NCBI RefSeq assembly: GCF_001028665.1
Contig: NZ_CP011505.1
Location: 310,001 to 374,000, forward strand
Length of the DNA: 64,000 nucleotides
Source: Burkholderia pyrrocinia
GTDB taxonomy: Bacteria > Pseudomonadota > Gammaproteobacteria > Burkholderiales > Burkholderiaceae
Reading direction: 5' to 3'
Positions 1-8,691 of the stretch are shown here, piece by piece (within the stretch, counting starts at the first letter, position 1; each line of letters opens with the position of its first letter). The notes under the pieces were generated by a model. It was not told the origin of the DNA, did no database searches, and saw only the letters and a program-made list of their open reading frames with translations. The translations under genes were made by a program, and so were the position numbers.

Positions 1-840
1 GTACGCGGCGGCGCTTGTGCCGAGCGCGGCGACCTCCAGGCCGATCTGCCCCTGCGCGATCTGGGCGGGCGTGTCGCTCGTGCACATCGTCAGGTAGATC
101 CCGTACCACGGCTGCTGGTTGAGGCGCATCTCGAACGCTTGCCGGTTCAGCGTCGCGGCTTCCTGTCCGTACGCGCTGTACACGTAGCCGTCGGGCTGTG
201 CGCGCGATGCCTGCTCCAGTTCGCGCCGGTAAGTCGATTGGCCCTCGGTGTAGAGCACCGTCGAGACGATCGTGCCGCCGAGCGCCTCGAAGCGCTTCTT
301 GAACTCGGCCGCGATGCCCTGGCCGTAGCCGTTGTTCGGCGCGATCAGCGCGACGCGCCGCAGTTTGCGGTCGTACACATCCTGCGCGGCGAAGCGCGCG
401 GACAGATCGTCGAGACCGATTGCGCTGAACGAGCCCGCGCCGATCTTGCGAACCTGCTGGCTCGACGAGCCGATGTTGATGTGCACGTCGCCCTGACGCA
501 CGAGGAATTGCCCGACCGGAATCGTCACCGACGAAGAGAATTCGCCGAGCACGAGCGGCACGCGCTCGACCGTCGCCAGCTTGCGTGCGGCGTCGAGCGC
601 CGTGTTCGCCGTGCCGCCCGAATCCTCGATCCGCACCTGCAGCTTCTGCCCGAGCACGCCGCCTTGCGCGTTGATCTTCGCGACCGCGAGCTCGATCCCG
701 CGCCGCTGGTCCTCGCCGATCGACGCGCTTGCGCCTGTCAGCGGCAACACGGCGCCGACGCTGACGTCGGCGCGCGCAGGAAATGTCGCCCACGCGCCGA
801 GCGCGACGCAGATCCCGAGACTCCAGCAACCCAGCTTCAT
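1..840 (-). CDS. LivJ-like branched-chain amino acid ABC transporter substrate-binding protein (partial)
   Basis: The reading frame is open from an ATG at 840 to the window edge (280 codons), so the C-terminus lies outside. The product starts with a typical Sec signal peptide ending in PARA. The mature start DVSVGAVLPLTGASASIGED and the later NNGYGQGIAAEFKKRFEALG are hallmarks of type-1 periplasmic binding folds (Leu/Ile/Val-binding family). It would bind an amino acid or small amide in the periplasm and hand it to an ABC permease, but no permease is visible here. It is divergent from the RidA/DadA/racemase operon, which suggests that its ligand feeds that operon. The ligand itself cannot be read from the sequence. 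Confidence 0.9.
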   Translation of the reverse strand, partial: MKLGCWSLGICVALGAWATFPARADVSVGAVLPLTGASASIGEDQRRGIELAVAKINAQGGVLGQKLQVRIEDSGGTANTALDAARKLATVERVPLVLGEFSSSVTIPVGQFLVRQGDVHINIGSSSQQVRKIGAGSFSAIGLDDLSARFAAQDVYDRKLRRVALIAPNNGYGQGIAAEFKKRFEALGGTIVSTVLYTEGQSTYRRELEQASRAQPDGYVYSAYGQEAATLNRQAFEMRLNQQPWYGIYLTMCTSDTPAQIAQGQIGLEVAALGTSAAAY

Positions 841-1146
841 TTTTGTTCTCCTGAATGCGTGTTGAATTGCGTTTGAAATACAAAAGTGTCGACAGAATCA
901 CAGAACAAAATTCGTTGGCAAACATTTTTTGGAGCGCTGGGGCGAAGTCCGCAAGACGCACCGATTTGTGCGAGAAAATGCCTTGTTTAAAGGCAAAAAA
1001 TGCACAAACCAAGAGACGGTAAACACCAACGACGGGCATATGCTCCAGATTGGAGCAGCCTCGAATATTTTTAAAAAAGTGTATACAGTTATGAATACGG
1101 ATGCTTAGAATTCAACCCACTCGACACGGGAAACGGAGGCGGTGCG
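841..1146. promoter_or_regulatory. Divergent promoter region between the binding protein and the RidA operon
   Basis: This 306-bp AT-richer gap lies between two divergent transcription units. No gene is visible. It contains the perfect palindrome TGTATACA at 1080-1087, a sequence of the type bound by FCD-subfamily GntR regulators, and such a regulator is encoded at 3619. The AT-rich stretch at 1064-1095 is a likely site for promoter elements of the plus-strand operon. Confidence 0.5.
1080..1087. promoter_or_regulatory. TGTATACA palindrome, candidate GntR operator
   Basis: This perfect 8-bp palindrome lies 60 bp upstream of the RidA start. FCD-type GntR proteins commonly bind short palindromes with a GTATAC or GT-N-AC core. 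The GntR gene three genes downstream in the same orientation is the obvious candidate ligand. The assignment is inferred, since eight bases can occur by chance. Confidence 0.35.
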
Positions 1147-1494
1147 ATGGAGATCAAGCGATATGGCGCAGGGGAACGGATGAGCCAGCTCGTGGTTGCG
1201 GGCGGCTTCGCGTTCATTGCCGGACAGGTTGCCGACGACACCGCACTCGACGTCGCCGGCCAGACCCGCCAGATCCTCGACAAGATCGACCTGCTGCTCG
1301 ACGGCGCGGGGCTCGACAAGCGCCGGATCGTGTCCGCGAACATCTGGCTTGCCGATCACCGGAGCTTCGCCGACATGAACCGGGTCTGGGACGCATGGGT
1401 GCCGCAGGGCGATCCGCCGGCGCGCGCATGTGTGGAGTCGGCGCTCGCGTTTCCCGAGTACACGGTTGAAATCGCGGTGATCGCCGCGTTCTAG
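1147..1494 (+). CDS. RidA/YjgF family protein
   Basis: This 115-aa protein matches the Rid family in size and pattern: an N-terminal FIAGQVADD-like strand, an internal TRQILDKIDLLLDGAGLD helix, the VSANIWLAD core, and the substrate-binding ACVESALAFPEYTVEIAVIA C-terminal strand in which the Arg-Ala-Cys-Val-Glu segment is typical. RidA proteins hydrolyse reactive enamine/imine intermediates released by PLP enzymes and amino acid oxidases, in the cytoplasm. It is the first gene of an operon with a DadA-like flavoprotein 9 bp downstream, which produces exactly such imines, so the two probably act in sequence. Confidence 0.88.
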   Translation: MEIKRYGAGERMSQLVVAGGFAFIAGQVADDTALDVAGQTRQILDKIDLLLDGAGLDKRRIVSANIWLADHRSFADMNRVWDAWVPQGDPPARACVESALAFPEYTVEIAVIAAF

Positions 1495-1503
1495 CGGAGG
1501 CGA

Positions 1504-2751
1504 ATGATGAGGACGGTCGTGCTCGGAGGCGGTATCGTCGGTGTGACGACCGCATATTTTCTCGCGAAGGCGGGCGACGAGGTAGTCGTGGTCGACCGGC
1601 GCGACGGCGTCGCGCTCGAGACGAGCTTCGCGAACGCGGGGCTGATCGCGCCGGGGCATTCCTATACGTGGGCGTCGCCGCGCGCGCCGAAGATCCTGCT
1701 CAAGTCGCTGTTCTCGGACGGGCAGGCGCTGCGCCTCAAGTGGTCGACGGACTGGCGGATGTGGGCGTGGTGCCGCCAGTTCCTGCAGAACTGCACGGTT
1801 GAGCGGTCGCGCCGGAACACGTCGATCAAGGTGCGGCTGTGCCGCTACGCGCAGCAGCAACTCCAGTCGGCGACCCGCGACGAGCGGCTCGCGTACGACC
1901 GGACCAGCGGCGGGCTGCTGTACCTGTACCGGGATCCCGCGTCGTTCGAGCGCGGCGTTGCGAACATGCGGATCCTGTCCGAGAACGGCCTGCCGCTCGA
2001 GACGCTCGATCCGCGCGCGGTGATCGAGCGCGAGCCCGCGCTCGCCGGCGCGGCGGGCGAGATCGCGGGCGCGATCTACTGCCCGTCCGACGAGAGCGGC
2101 GACGCGCATCTGTTTACCCGCGCGCTCGCCGAGCGCTGTCGTGCGCTCGGCGTCGAGTTCCGCTTCGGCGCGACGATCGACGGCGTGCGCGCGAACGCGG
2201 ACGCGGTGGACTACGTACAGACGTCGCAGGGCCGCGTGAGCGGCGACCGCTACGTGCTCGCGCTCGGTGCGTACTCGCCGTTCGTCGCGCGCCGGCTCGG
2301 CTACCGGTTGCCGATCTATCCGGTGAAAGGCTATTCGGTCACGCTGCCGATCGACGCGCGCCACGAGCCGCCGACGCTCGGCGGCGTCGAGGAAAACCAG
2401 CTCGTCGCGTGGGCACGGTTCGGCGAGCGGCTGCGCCTGACCGCGACGGCCGAATTCGGTGGCTACGACACGACCCACACGCCCGCGGACTTCACGCACA
2501 TGCTGGCGACCGCGAAGGCGCTGTTTCCGAACGGCGCCGACTATACGAAACCGTCGTACTGGGCCGGGTTGCGGCCGATGACACCGGAAGGCACGCCGAT
2601 CATCGGCGCGACCCGGCACCGCAACCTGTTTCTCAACACCGGGCATGGTCACATGGGCTGGACGATGTCGTGCGGTACCGCGAAGATCGTCGCCGACCTG
2701 ATCCACGGCCGGCGGCCCGACATCGACATTACCGGGATGACACTCCAGTGA
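1504..2751 (+). CDS. DadA-like FAD-dependent D-amino acid dehydrogenase/oxidoreductase
   Basis: The 415-aa product opens with the FAD-binding dinucleotide motif VVLGGGIVGVTTAYFLAKAG followed by an acidic end of strand 2 (VVVDRRDG). It has the DadA hallmarks ETSFANAGLIAPGHSY, the YPVKGYSVTLP strand and a C-terminal NTGHGHMGWTMSCGTAKIVADLI. DadA-type enzymes deaminate D-amino acids to 2-oxo acids and pass electrons to the respiratory chain from the inner face of the membrane. An ATGATG gives two possible starts (1504 or 1507) after a GGAGG-like ribosome site. The 3' end overlaps the next gene by four bases (GTGA), implying translational coupling. The exact substrate is unknown. Confidence 0.88.
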   Translation: MMRTVVLGGGIVGVTTAYFLAKAGDEVVVVDRRDGVALETSFANAGLIAPGHSYTWASPRAPKILLKSLFSDGQALRLKWSTDWRMWAWCRQFLQNCTVERSRRNTSIKVRLCRYAQQQLQSATRDERLAYDRTSGGLLYLYRDPASFERGVANMRILSENGLPLETLDPRAVIEREPALAGAAGEIAGAIYCPSDESGDAHLFTRALAERCRALGVEFRFGATIDGVRANADAVDYVQTSQGRVSGDRYVLALGAYSPFVARRLGYRLPIYPVKGYSVTLPIDARHEPPTLGGVEENQLVAWARFGERLRLTATAEFGGYDTTHTPADFTHMLATAKALFPNGADYTKPSYWAGLRPMTPEGTPIIGATRHRNLFLNTGHGHMGWTMSCGTAKIVADLIHGRRPDIDITGMTLQ

Positions 2752-3539
2752 GCGAACTTCTTTCGACCCCTGTACAGCGCGGCGCGGATTCGTACGCGCG
2801 CTTCGGTTTCTCGCTCGATGCGGGCATCGCGCGCCGCGCGGCGATCGGGCTTGTCGTGCTCGCGACCGACCATACGATCGAATACGAATGGCGGCGCGTG
2901 CTCGCGCTCGACGGCGTCGCGTTCTACGAGAGCCGGATCGCGAACTCCGCCGACATCACCGCGGAGACGCTCGCGCGGATGGATGGCGGGATCGCGGCGG
3001 CCGTCGAGCTGATCCGCCCCGGCGAGCGCCTCGACGTGGTGGCGTTCGGCTGCACGTCGGCGTCGATGGTGCTCGGCGAGGAGCGCGTGTTCGAGCGGAT
3101 CCGCGAGGCGCGGCCGGGCGTCGCGTGCACGACGCCGATCACCGCGGCGCGGGTCGCGCTCGGCGCGCTGGGTGCGCGCGGCGTCGCGCTCCTCACGCCG
3201 TACGAGCGCTCGATCAATGAAGCGATGGCCGCCTACCTGCGTGCGCGCGGCGTCGACGTCGTGCGAGCGGGCTCGTTCGAGCACCGCGACGACAACGAGG
3301 TGGCGCGGATCGACCGCGCATCCATCGAGCGCGCGGTGCTCGCGCTGGCCGCCGATCCGGCGGTGGACGCGGTGTTCGTGTCGTGCACGAGCCTTCGGCT
3401 CGTCGACGCGCTCGCGGAGATCGAGGCGCGTGCCGGCAAGCCGGTATTGTCGAGCAATCACGCGCTCGCGTGGCATGCGCTGCGGCTCGCCGGCATCGAC
3501 GATCCGGTGCCGGGCTTCGGGAGCCTGCTGATGCGATGA
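2748..3539 (+). CDS. Asp/Glu racemase superfamily protein (maleate isomerase/arylmalonate decarboxylase-like)
   Basis: The start is a GTG at 2748 overlapping the TGA of the previous gene. This frame gives 263 aa without the unsupported N-terminal extension. The fold is shown by two cysteine motifs related by pseudo-symmetry, FGCTSASMV near residue 103 and VSCTSLRLVDAL near 208, together with GLVVLATDHTIEYEW at the N-terminus. Enzymes of this group (maleate cis-trans isomerase, arylmalonate decarboxylase, hydantoin and Asp/Glu racemases) use one or both cysteines for proton transfer. In this operon a racemase acting on the amino acid used by the DadA-like dehydrogenase is plausible, but the substrate is not determined. 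Confidence 0.8.
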   Translation: MSELLSTPVQRGADSYARFGFSLDAGIARRAAIGLVVLATDHTIEYEWRRVLALDGVAFYESRIANSADITAETLARMDGGIAAAVELIRPGERLDVVAFGCTSASMVLGEERVFERIREARPGVACTTPITAARVALGALGARGVALLTPYERSINEAMAAYLRARGVDVVRAGSFEHRDDNEVARIDRASIERAVLALAADPAVDAVFVSCTSLRLVDALAEIEARAGKPVLSSNHALAWHALRLAGIDDPVPGFGSLLMR

Positions 3540-3618
3540 CGGTTGCTGCACGAGAGGCGTCCGCAGGCCGGTCCATGGCCGATAATGACGGTCGCCGACA
3601 GACGAAGGAGGAGGCGAG

Positions 3619-4323
3619 ATGGTAGCGAATTCCGTGCTTGGCGGCCGCGAGGCACTGGCGCCCAGGCGCGCGGGCCTGACGGTCAACGAGATTTACGAGC
3701 AACTGAAGCAGATGGCCGTGCTGTATACGATCCGGCCGGGCGAGCGGGTCAACGAGCTTGAACTGGCGGAACGGTTCGACGTCAGCCGCACGCCGATCCG
3801 GGAGGCGCTGAACCGTCTCGTCGCAGAGAACCTGCTGGTATTCGTGCCGAATCGCGGATTCTTCATCCGCCAACTGGAAGGGAAAGACGTGTTCGATCTC
3901 TTTGAGCTGAGGCGTTCGATCGAGTCGACCGCGGTGATGCTCGCGTGCGAGCGGGCGTCCGACAACGAAATCAAGACGCTGCGCCGCTTCTGGCGGCAGG
4001 TGATGAAGAGCGCACCGCGGATGCCGTCGTCGGAGCTCGTCCTGAAGGACGAACTGTTTCACCTGGAACTTGCCGCGCTGTCGGGCAATGCGGAGATCGG
4101 GCGCGTACTGCAGGGAATCAACGCGCGGATTCACTACGTGCGATGGGTCGATGTCGACCAGCGGCGCGACGCGGCCTTCACCGAGCATCTGGAGATCCTC
4201 GACGCGCTCGCCGCGCGGGACACCGAACGATGCGTCGCGTTGACCGACACGCACATCCGCTGGCGGATGGAGGAAATCACGCGCGTCGTGGCAGCGAGCG
4301 TCGTCAAGCTGTACGCGAAATAA
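3619..4323 (+). CDS. GntR family transcriptional regulator, FCD (FadR) subfamily
   Basis: The 234-aa protein has an N-terminal winged helix (residues about 15-85) with ELELAERFDVSRTPIREALN, the classic GntR recognition helix, and a C-terminal all-helical FCD domain with the LFELRRSIESTAVMLA and FHLELAALSGN motifs that line the effector/metal pocket. A strong GGAGGAGG site precedes the ATG. It follows the racemase by 79 bp in the same direction and lies upstream of a sugar operon, so it could regulate either. The TGTATACA palindrome at 1080 favours the amino-acid operon. Confidence 0.9.
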   Translation: MVANSVLGGREALAPRRAGLTVNEIYEQLKQMAVLYTIRPGERVNELELAERFDVSRTPIREALNRLVAENLLVFVPNRGFFIRQLEGKDVFDLFELRRSIESTAVMLACERASDNEIKTLRRFWRQVMKSAPRMPSSELVLKDELFHLELAALSGNAEIGRVLQGINARIHYVRWVDVDQRRDAAFTEHLEILDALAARDTERCVALTDTHIRWRMEEITRVVAASVVKLYAK

Positions 4324-4445
4324 CGGGCGGTCCCCGGCGCACGCGCGCCCGGAGAGACCGTGCCGACGAGACGCAAGGCAAAGGAGGACGGGCCGCCCGC
4401 CTGCCGGTGCGGCGCATCGCCACGCTTTCGTTACGAGGTGCCGTC

Positions 4446-5330
4446 ATGAAACATGGCACGCTGGTCACGCTGTACAAGCCGTCCGCGGCGCAGATCGATC
4501 ATCTGCTGGGCCTGCCCGCGCACAGTCCGGCCGTCGTCGCGGTCGACAACTCGCCCGTCGTCGATCGCGAACTGCACGCGCGGCTCGCCGCGCACGGCGT
4601 CGACGTGGTCGCGAACCACAACCGCGGCGGGATCGCCGGCGCGTTCAACGCCGGTGTGGAGTTTCTCGTTCGCCGCGGCTGCGACGTGTTTTTCATCTTC
4701 GACCAGGATTCGACCGTGCCCGCCGATTACTTCGAGCGGATGCTCACGGGGTGTGCGACGGTCGGCGATACGCGCTTCCTGGTCGGGCCGCGCATCTTCA
4801 ACCGCAACTTCCGGCGCAACCTGCCGCTCTTCACCGTACGCCGCTGGTCTGCGCGGATCACGCCGATCGGCGACGGCGCACGCGGCTTGCTGCCGTGCTC
4901 GGTAATCATCTCGTCCGGCACTGCGATCTCGCTCGACGCATATCGCGCGCTCGGCCGGTTTCGCGAGGATTTCTTCATCGACCATGTCGACGCCGAGTAC
5001 TGCATGCGCGCGCAGGCGAACGGCGTGCCGGTGTGCGTGAATGCGGACGTGTCGCTGCCGCACGAGCTAGGCAGTCCGTCGGTCCGGCAGCACTGGCCGC
5101 GCGTCGAGATCTTCGACCAGAGCGCGCTGCGCCATTACTACGCAGCCCGCAACTGCATCCTCGTCGCACGCGACTATTGGCGCCGCTATCCGGCCATGCT
5201 GCTGATCAACCTGATCACGCTGAAGCACGTTGCCTTCATCCTGCTGCATGCGCGCGACAAGCGAACCAAGCTGCACGCGATTCTGTGCGGCGTGACGGAC
5301 GGGCTGCGCGGCCGCTACGGGCGGGTCTGA
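4446..5330 (+). CDS. Family 2 glycosyltransferase, RhlC/RfbF-like rhamnosyltransferase
   Basis: This 294-aa GT-A glycosyltransferase starts at an internal ATG (4446); the longer upstream frame is not coding. Visible motifs are AVDNSP (residues 33-38), NRGGIAGAFNAG, the nucleotide-sugar/metal motif FDQDS (85-89), a LLPCSVIISSGT strand, and FREDFFIDHVDAEYCMRA (about 177-194), the acceptor-side acidic motif shared by RfbF and RhlC. Such enzymes transfer L-rhamnose from dTDP-rhamnose to lipid or glycan acceptors. The gene lies alone between a regulator and the L-rhamnose catabolic operon. The acceptor is unknown, and nothing else of a rhamnolipid or O-antigen cluster is adjacent. Confidence 0.8.
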   Translation: MKHGTLVTLYKPSAAQIDHLLGLPAHSPAVVAVDNSPVVDRELHARLAAHGVDVVANHNRGGIAGAFNAGVEFLVRRGCDVFFIFDQDSTVPADYFERMLTGCATVGDTRFLVGPRIFNRNFRRNLPLFTVRRWSARITPIGDGARGLLPCSVIISSGTAISLDAYRALGRFREDFFIDHVDAEYCMRAQANGVPVCVNADVSLPHELGSPSVRQHWPRVEIFDQSALRHYYAARNCILVARDYWRRYPAMLLINLITLKHVAFILLHARDKRTKLHAILCGVTDGLRGRYGRV

Positions 5331-5358
5331 CCGAATCGTGACGATGTGCGGAATCGCG

Positions 5359-5387
5359 TTTCATTATTTCCGTAATCCTAAATGAAA
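5359..5387. promoter_or_regulatory. Inverted repeat upstream of the rhamnose operon
   Basis: TTTCATT (5359-5365) and AATGAAA (5381-5387) form a 7-bp inverted repeat with a 15-bp spacer in the short AT-rich gap before the aldolase start. It overlaps the only plausible promoter position for the operon, so it may be the operator for a sugar-responsive regulator. This is inferred from position and symmetry alone. Confidence 0.4.
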
Positions 5388-5400
5388 TGAGGCTGACAAG

Positions 5401-6336
5401 ATGATTCATGACACGCAGGCAACGCGCCGTTATACGGGCGCGTTTTCCGTCGCGCCGACCATTTTCGCCGAATCCGGCGAATTGGACCTGGAAGGGCAGA
5501 TGCGTTGCGTCGACTTCATCATCGACGCGGGTGCAGACGGGCTGTGCATCCTCGCGAACTACTCGGAGCAGTTCTCGCTGTCCGACGACGAGCGCGAGCG
5601 GCTCACCGGGATGATCCTCGAGCATGTCGCGGGCCGGGTGCCCGTGATCGTGACGACGACCCATTTCAATCCGGTGATCTGCGCGGCGCGCAGCCGGGCC
5701 GCACAGGCGGCCGGCGCGGCCATGGTGATGATCATGCCGCCGTATCACGGCGCGACGATTCGCTGTGGCGAGGCGGCGATCGGTGCGTTCTTCTCGGAGG
5801 TCTCCGATGCGATCGACATCCCGATCATGTACCAGGACGCGCCGATGAGCGGCACGCAGGTATCGGCGGCGTTCCTCGCGCGGCTCGCGCGCACGATTCC
5901 GAACCTGCGCTATTTCAAGATCGAGGTGCCGCAATCGGCGGCGAAGCTGCGCGAGCTGATCGCGCTCGGCGGTGACGCGATCGAGGGGCCGTGGGACGGC
6001 GAGGAGGCGATCACGCTGCTCGCCGATCTCGACGCGGGCGCAACGGGCAGCATCCTCGGCGGCGGTTATCCGGACGGGCTGCGGCCGATACTCGCCGCCT
6101 ATCGCGCGGGCCGGCGCGACGAGGCGGTGGCCGGCTACGAGAAGTGGCTGCCGCTCATCAACTATGAAAACCGGCAGGCCGGGCTGCTCGCCTGCAAGGC
6201 GCTGATGAAGGAGGGCGGCGTGATCGCGTCGGACGCGCCACGGCGCCCGCTGATGCCGCTGCACCCGGAGACGCGTGCGGGCCTCGTCGAGATCGCGCGG
6301 CGGCTCGACGCGCTCGTGCTGCGCTGGGCGCGCTGA
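5401..6336 (+). CDS. DapA/NAL-superfamily aldolase or dehydratase, probable 2-keto-3-deoxy-L-rhamnonate aldolase
   Basis: The 311-aa protein is a TIM-barrel class I aldolase: the catalytic tyrosine lies in PIMYQDAP (Tyr144) and the Schiff-base lysine in RYFKIEV (Lys173). [22 protein letters not shown] segment matches the GxxGE/S loop region of dihydrodipicolinate synthase and N-acetylneuraminate lyase relatives. It heads an operon whose other members convert L-rhamnose to 2-keto-3-deoxy-L-rhamnonate, and no other enzyme for that intermediate is present. The simplest role is therefore retro-aldol cleavage to pyruvate and lactaldehyde. That role is inferred from context; members of this superfamily vary widely in substrate. 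Confidence 0.82.
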   Translation: MIHDTQATRRYTGAFSVAPTIFAESGELDLEGQMRCVDFIIDAGADGLCILANYSEQFSLSDDERERLTGMILEHVAGRVPVIVTTTHFNPVICAARSRAAQAAGAAMVMIMPPYHGATIRCGEAAIGAFFSEVSDAIDIPIMYQDAPMSGTQVSAAFLARLARTIPNLRYFKIEVPQSAAKLRELIALGGDAIEGPWDGEEAITLLADLDAGATGSILGGGYPDGLRPILAAYRAGRRDEAVAGYEKWLPLINYENRQAGLLACKALMKEGGVIASDAPRRPLMPLHPETRAGLVEIARRLDALVLRWAR

Positions 6337-6376
6337 CACGCCCGTATTTTTTTCTTTCCCTTCGAGGAACGTCCTG

Positions 6377-7555
6377 ATGAGTATGCCAACGATACGACAC
6401 ATCCGCGCGCTGACGGTGCGCGGCGGCGGCGCCGACTACCACGACCAGGGCGCGGACCACTGGATCGACGATCACATCGCGACGCCGATGGCGCGTTACC
6501 CGGAATACCGGCAGAGCCGGCAGTCGTTCGGCATCAACGTGCTGGGCACACTCGTGATCGAGATCGAGGCGAGCGACGGCACCGTCGGTTTCGCGGTGAC
6601 CACGGGCGGCGAGATCGGCGCGTTCGTCGTCGAGCGCCATCTGGCGCGTTTCATCGAAGGGCAGCGCGTGACCGACATCGAGAAGATGTGGGATCAGATG
6701 TTCTGCGCAACGCTCTATTACGGGCGCAAGGGCGTGGTGCTGAACGCGATCTCCGGCGTCGATCTCGCGTTGTGGGACCTGCTCGGCAAGGTACGCGGCG
6801 AGCCGGTGCACCAGTTGCTCGGCGGCAAGGTGCGCGACGAACTGCAGTTCTATGCAACGGGGGCGCGGCCCGATCTCGCGAAGGAGATGGGGTTCATCGG
6901 CGGCAAGCTGCCGCTGCATCATGGCCCGGCGGAGGGCGACGAAGGCTTGCGTCGCAACCTCGACGCGCTGGCGACGATGCGCGATCGCGTCGGCGCGGAT
7001 TTCTGGCTGATGCTCGACTGCTGGATGAGCCTCGACGTGCGTTATGCAACCCGGCTTGCGCACGAGGCGCGCGCTTGCGGGCTCAAGTGGATCGAGGAGT
7101 GCCTGCCGCCCGACGACTACTGGGGCTACGCGCAGTTGCGCCGCGCGGCGCCGCCCGATCTGCTCGTGACGACGGGCGAGCACGAGGCGACGCGCTGGGG
7201 CTTCCGGATGCTGCTCGAGATGGGCTGCTGCGACATCATCCAGCCCGACGTCGGCTGGTGCGGCGGCCTGACCGAACTCGTCCGCATTTCGGCGCTCGCC
7301 GACGCGCACGGCGTGCTGGTGGTGCCGCACGGCTCGTCGGTCTACAGCTATCACTTCGTGACGACGCGGCACAACAGCCCGTTCGCGGAATTCCTGATGA
7401 TGGCGCCGCAGGCGGATCGCGTCGTGCCGATGTTCGATCCGCTGCTGCTCGACGAACCGGTGCCGACGGGCGGACGGATGAAGGTGCCGGATACGCCCGG
7501 CTTCGGCGTGCGGCTCAATCCGGCCGTGCGTACCGAGCGGCCCTACACGCACTGA
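6377..7555 (+). CDS. rhmD: L-rhamnonate dehydratase
   Basis: This 392-aa enolase-superfamily enzyme matches Escherichia coli RhmD closely along its length, with [20 protein letters not shown] near the N-terminus, [20 protein letters not shown] in the middle and [12 protein letters not shown] near the C-terminus. Metal ligands of the barrel are visible at Asp214 (LMLDCW), Glu240 (WIEECL) and Glu268 (TTGEHEA), and the catalytic histidine at His318. It dehydrates L-rhamnonate to 2-keto-3-deoxy-L-rhamnonate. The ATG at 6377 gives the family N-terminus, and an upstream extension in the same frame runs into the previous gene. The gap to the aldolase is 40 bp and to the next gene 9 bp. Confidence 0.95.
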   Translation: MSMPTIRHIRALTVRGGGADYHDQGADHWIDDHIATPMARYPEYRQSRQSFGINVLGTLVIEIEASDGTVGFAVTTGGEIGAFVVERHLARFIEGQRVTDIEKMWDQMFCATLYYGRKGVVLNAISGVDLALWDLLGKVRGEPVHQLLGGKVRDELQFYATGARPDLAKEMGFIGGKLPLHHGPAEGDEGLRRNLDALATMRDRVGADFWLMLDCWMSLDVRYATRLAHEARACGLKWIEECLPPDDYWGYAQLRRAAPPDLLVTTGEHEATRWGFRMLLEMGCCDIIQPDVGWCGGLTELVRISALADAHGVLVVPHGSSVYSYHFVTTRHNSPFAEFLMMAPQADRVVPMFDPLLLDEPVPTGGRMKVPDTPGFGVRLNPAVRTERPYTH

Positions 7556-7564
7556 GCCGCCGCG

Positions 7565-8350
7565 ATGAAACTGCTCGAGAACAAGGTCGTTATCGTCACC
7601 GGCGGCTCGCGCGGCATCGGCCGGGCGATCGCGCTCGCGTGCGCCCGCCATGGCGCCGACGTCGTCGTCAATTACTGGGCCAACCCGTTGCTGCCGGCGC
7701 AGTCGGATCACGCGCTCGACGCGCTGGTCGACGAGATCGGCGCGACCGGCCGGCGCGCGCTCGCGGTGCCGGGCGACATCGCGCGGCCGGACACCGCAGA
7801 CGAGCTGGTCGCGCGGGCCGTCGATGCGTTCGGCCGGATCGACGTGCTGGCGAGCAATGCCGGGATCTGTCCGTTCCATGCGTTCCTCGATCTGCCCGCC
7901 GACCTGCTGCGACGCACGATGGAGGTCAACCTGCACGGGGCGTTCCACGTGACCCAGGCGGTCGCGCGCCGAATGGCCGCGCAGGGCGACGGCGGCGCGA
8001 TCGTCGCGACGAGTTCGATCAGTGCGCTCGTCGGCGGCGGCATGCAGACGCACTACACGCCGACGAAGGCCGGCGTGCATGCGCTGATGCAGTCATGCGC
8101 GGTCGCGCTCGGCCCGCACCGGATCCGCTGCAATTCCGTGCTGCCGGGCACGATCCGCACCGAGATCAACGAGGCGGATCTCGCGGTGCCCGGCAAGGCC
8201 GAGTACTTCGAGCAGCGAATTCCGCTCGGCCGCCTCGGCGAGCCCGGAGACGTCGCGGACTGCGTGGTGTTCCTCGCGTCGGACCTGGCGCGCTACGTCA
8301 ACGGCGCGGCACTTCTCGTCGACGGCGGCCTCTACGTGAACCTGCAATGA
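7565..8350 (+). CDS. L-rhamnose 1-dehydrogenase (short-chain dehydrogenase)
   Basis: The 261-aa SDR carries the cofactor motif TGGSRGIG (residues 12-19), the NAG motif, and the catalytic triad Ser151, Tyr164 and Lys168. Its whole middle section (ASNAGICPFHAFLDLP, then SISALVGGGMQTHYTPTKAG) and its C-terminus VDGGLYVNLQ match the characterised L-rhamnose dehydrogenase of Azotobacter vinelandii as I remember it. The enzyme oxidises L-rhamnose to L-rhamnono-1,4-lactone with NAD(P)+, the first step of the non-phosphorylative pathway. The stop codon overlaps or abuts the next gene, consistent with an operon. Confidence 0.93.
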   Translation: MKLLENKVVIVTGGSRGIGRAIALACARHGADVVVNYWANPLLPAQSDHALDALVDEIGATGRRALAVPGDIARPDTADELVARAVDAFGRIDVLASNAGICPFHAFLDLPADLLRRTMEVNLHGAFHVTQAVARRMAAQGDGGAIVATSSISALVGGGMQTHYTPTKAGVHALMQSCAVALGPHRIRCNSVLPGTIRTEINEADLAVPGKAEYFEQRIPLGRLGEPGDVADCVVFLASDLARYVNGAALLVDGGLYVNLQ

Positions 8351-8361
8351 CGGGGGCGGAC

Positions 8362-8676
8362 ATGGAGACGATCGCTTTCCGGATGCGGTTGCATCCCGGG
8401 CAGAAGGACGAGTACCGGCGGCGCCACGATGCGATCTGGCCGGAGCTGGCCGACGCGCTGCGCGCGGCCGGCGTGGCCGATTACTGGATCTTTCTGGACG
8501 ACGAAACGGATTGCCTGTTCGCTGTCTTGAAACGTCCGGCCGCGCACCGGATGGCCGAACTCGCGCAGGCCGACGTGATGCGCCGCTGGTGGGCGTACAT
8601 GGCCGACCTGATGGCGACGGACGGAGACGGGCGCCCGCTCGAAAAACATCTGGAACCGATGTTCCATCTGGCGTGA
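8362..8676 (+). CDS. rhaM: L-rhamnose mutarotase
   Basis: This 104-aa protein has the RhaM/YiiL pattern: FRMRLHPGQKDEYRRRHDAI with the catalytic histidine, WPEL, a YWIFLDDETDCLFAVL core strand, and the terminal RRWWAYMADLM. RhaM interconverts alpha and beta anomers of L-rhamnose, supplying the form used by the dehydrogenase. Two starts are possible. The ATG at 8347 overlaps the previous stop (ATGA) but has no clear ribosome site, while 8362 has a GGGGGCGGA just upstream and gives the usual family length, so it is preferred. Confidence 0.93.
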   Translation: METIAFRMRLHPGQKDEYRRRHDAIWPELADALRAAGVADYWIFLDDETDCLFAVLKRPAAHRMAELAQADVMRRWWAYMADLMATDGDGRPLEKHLEPMFHLA

Positions 8677-8691
8677 TTACTGGGAGGCGTC

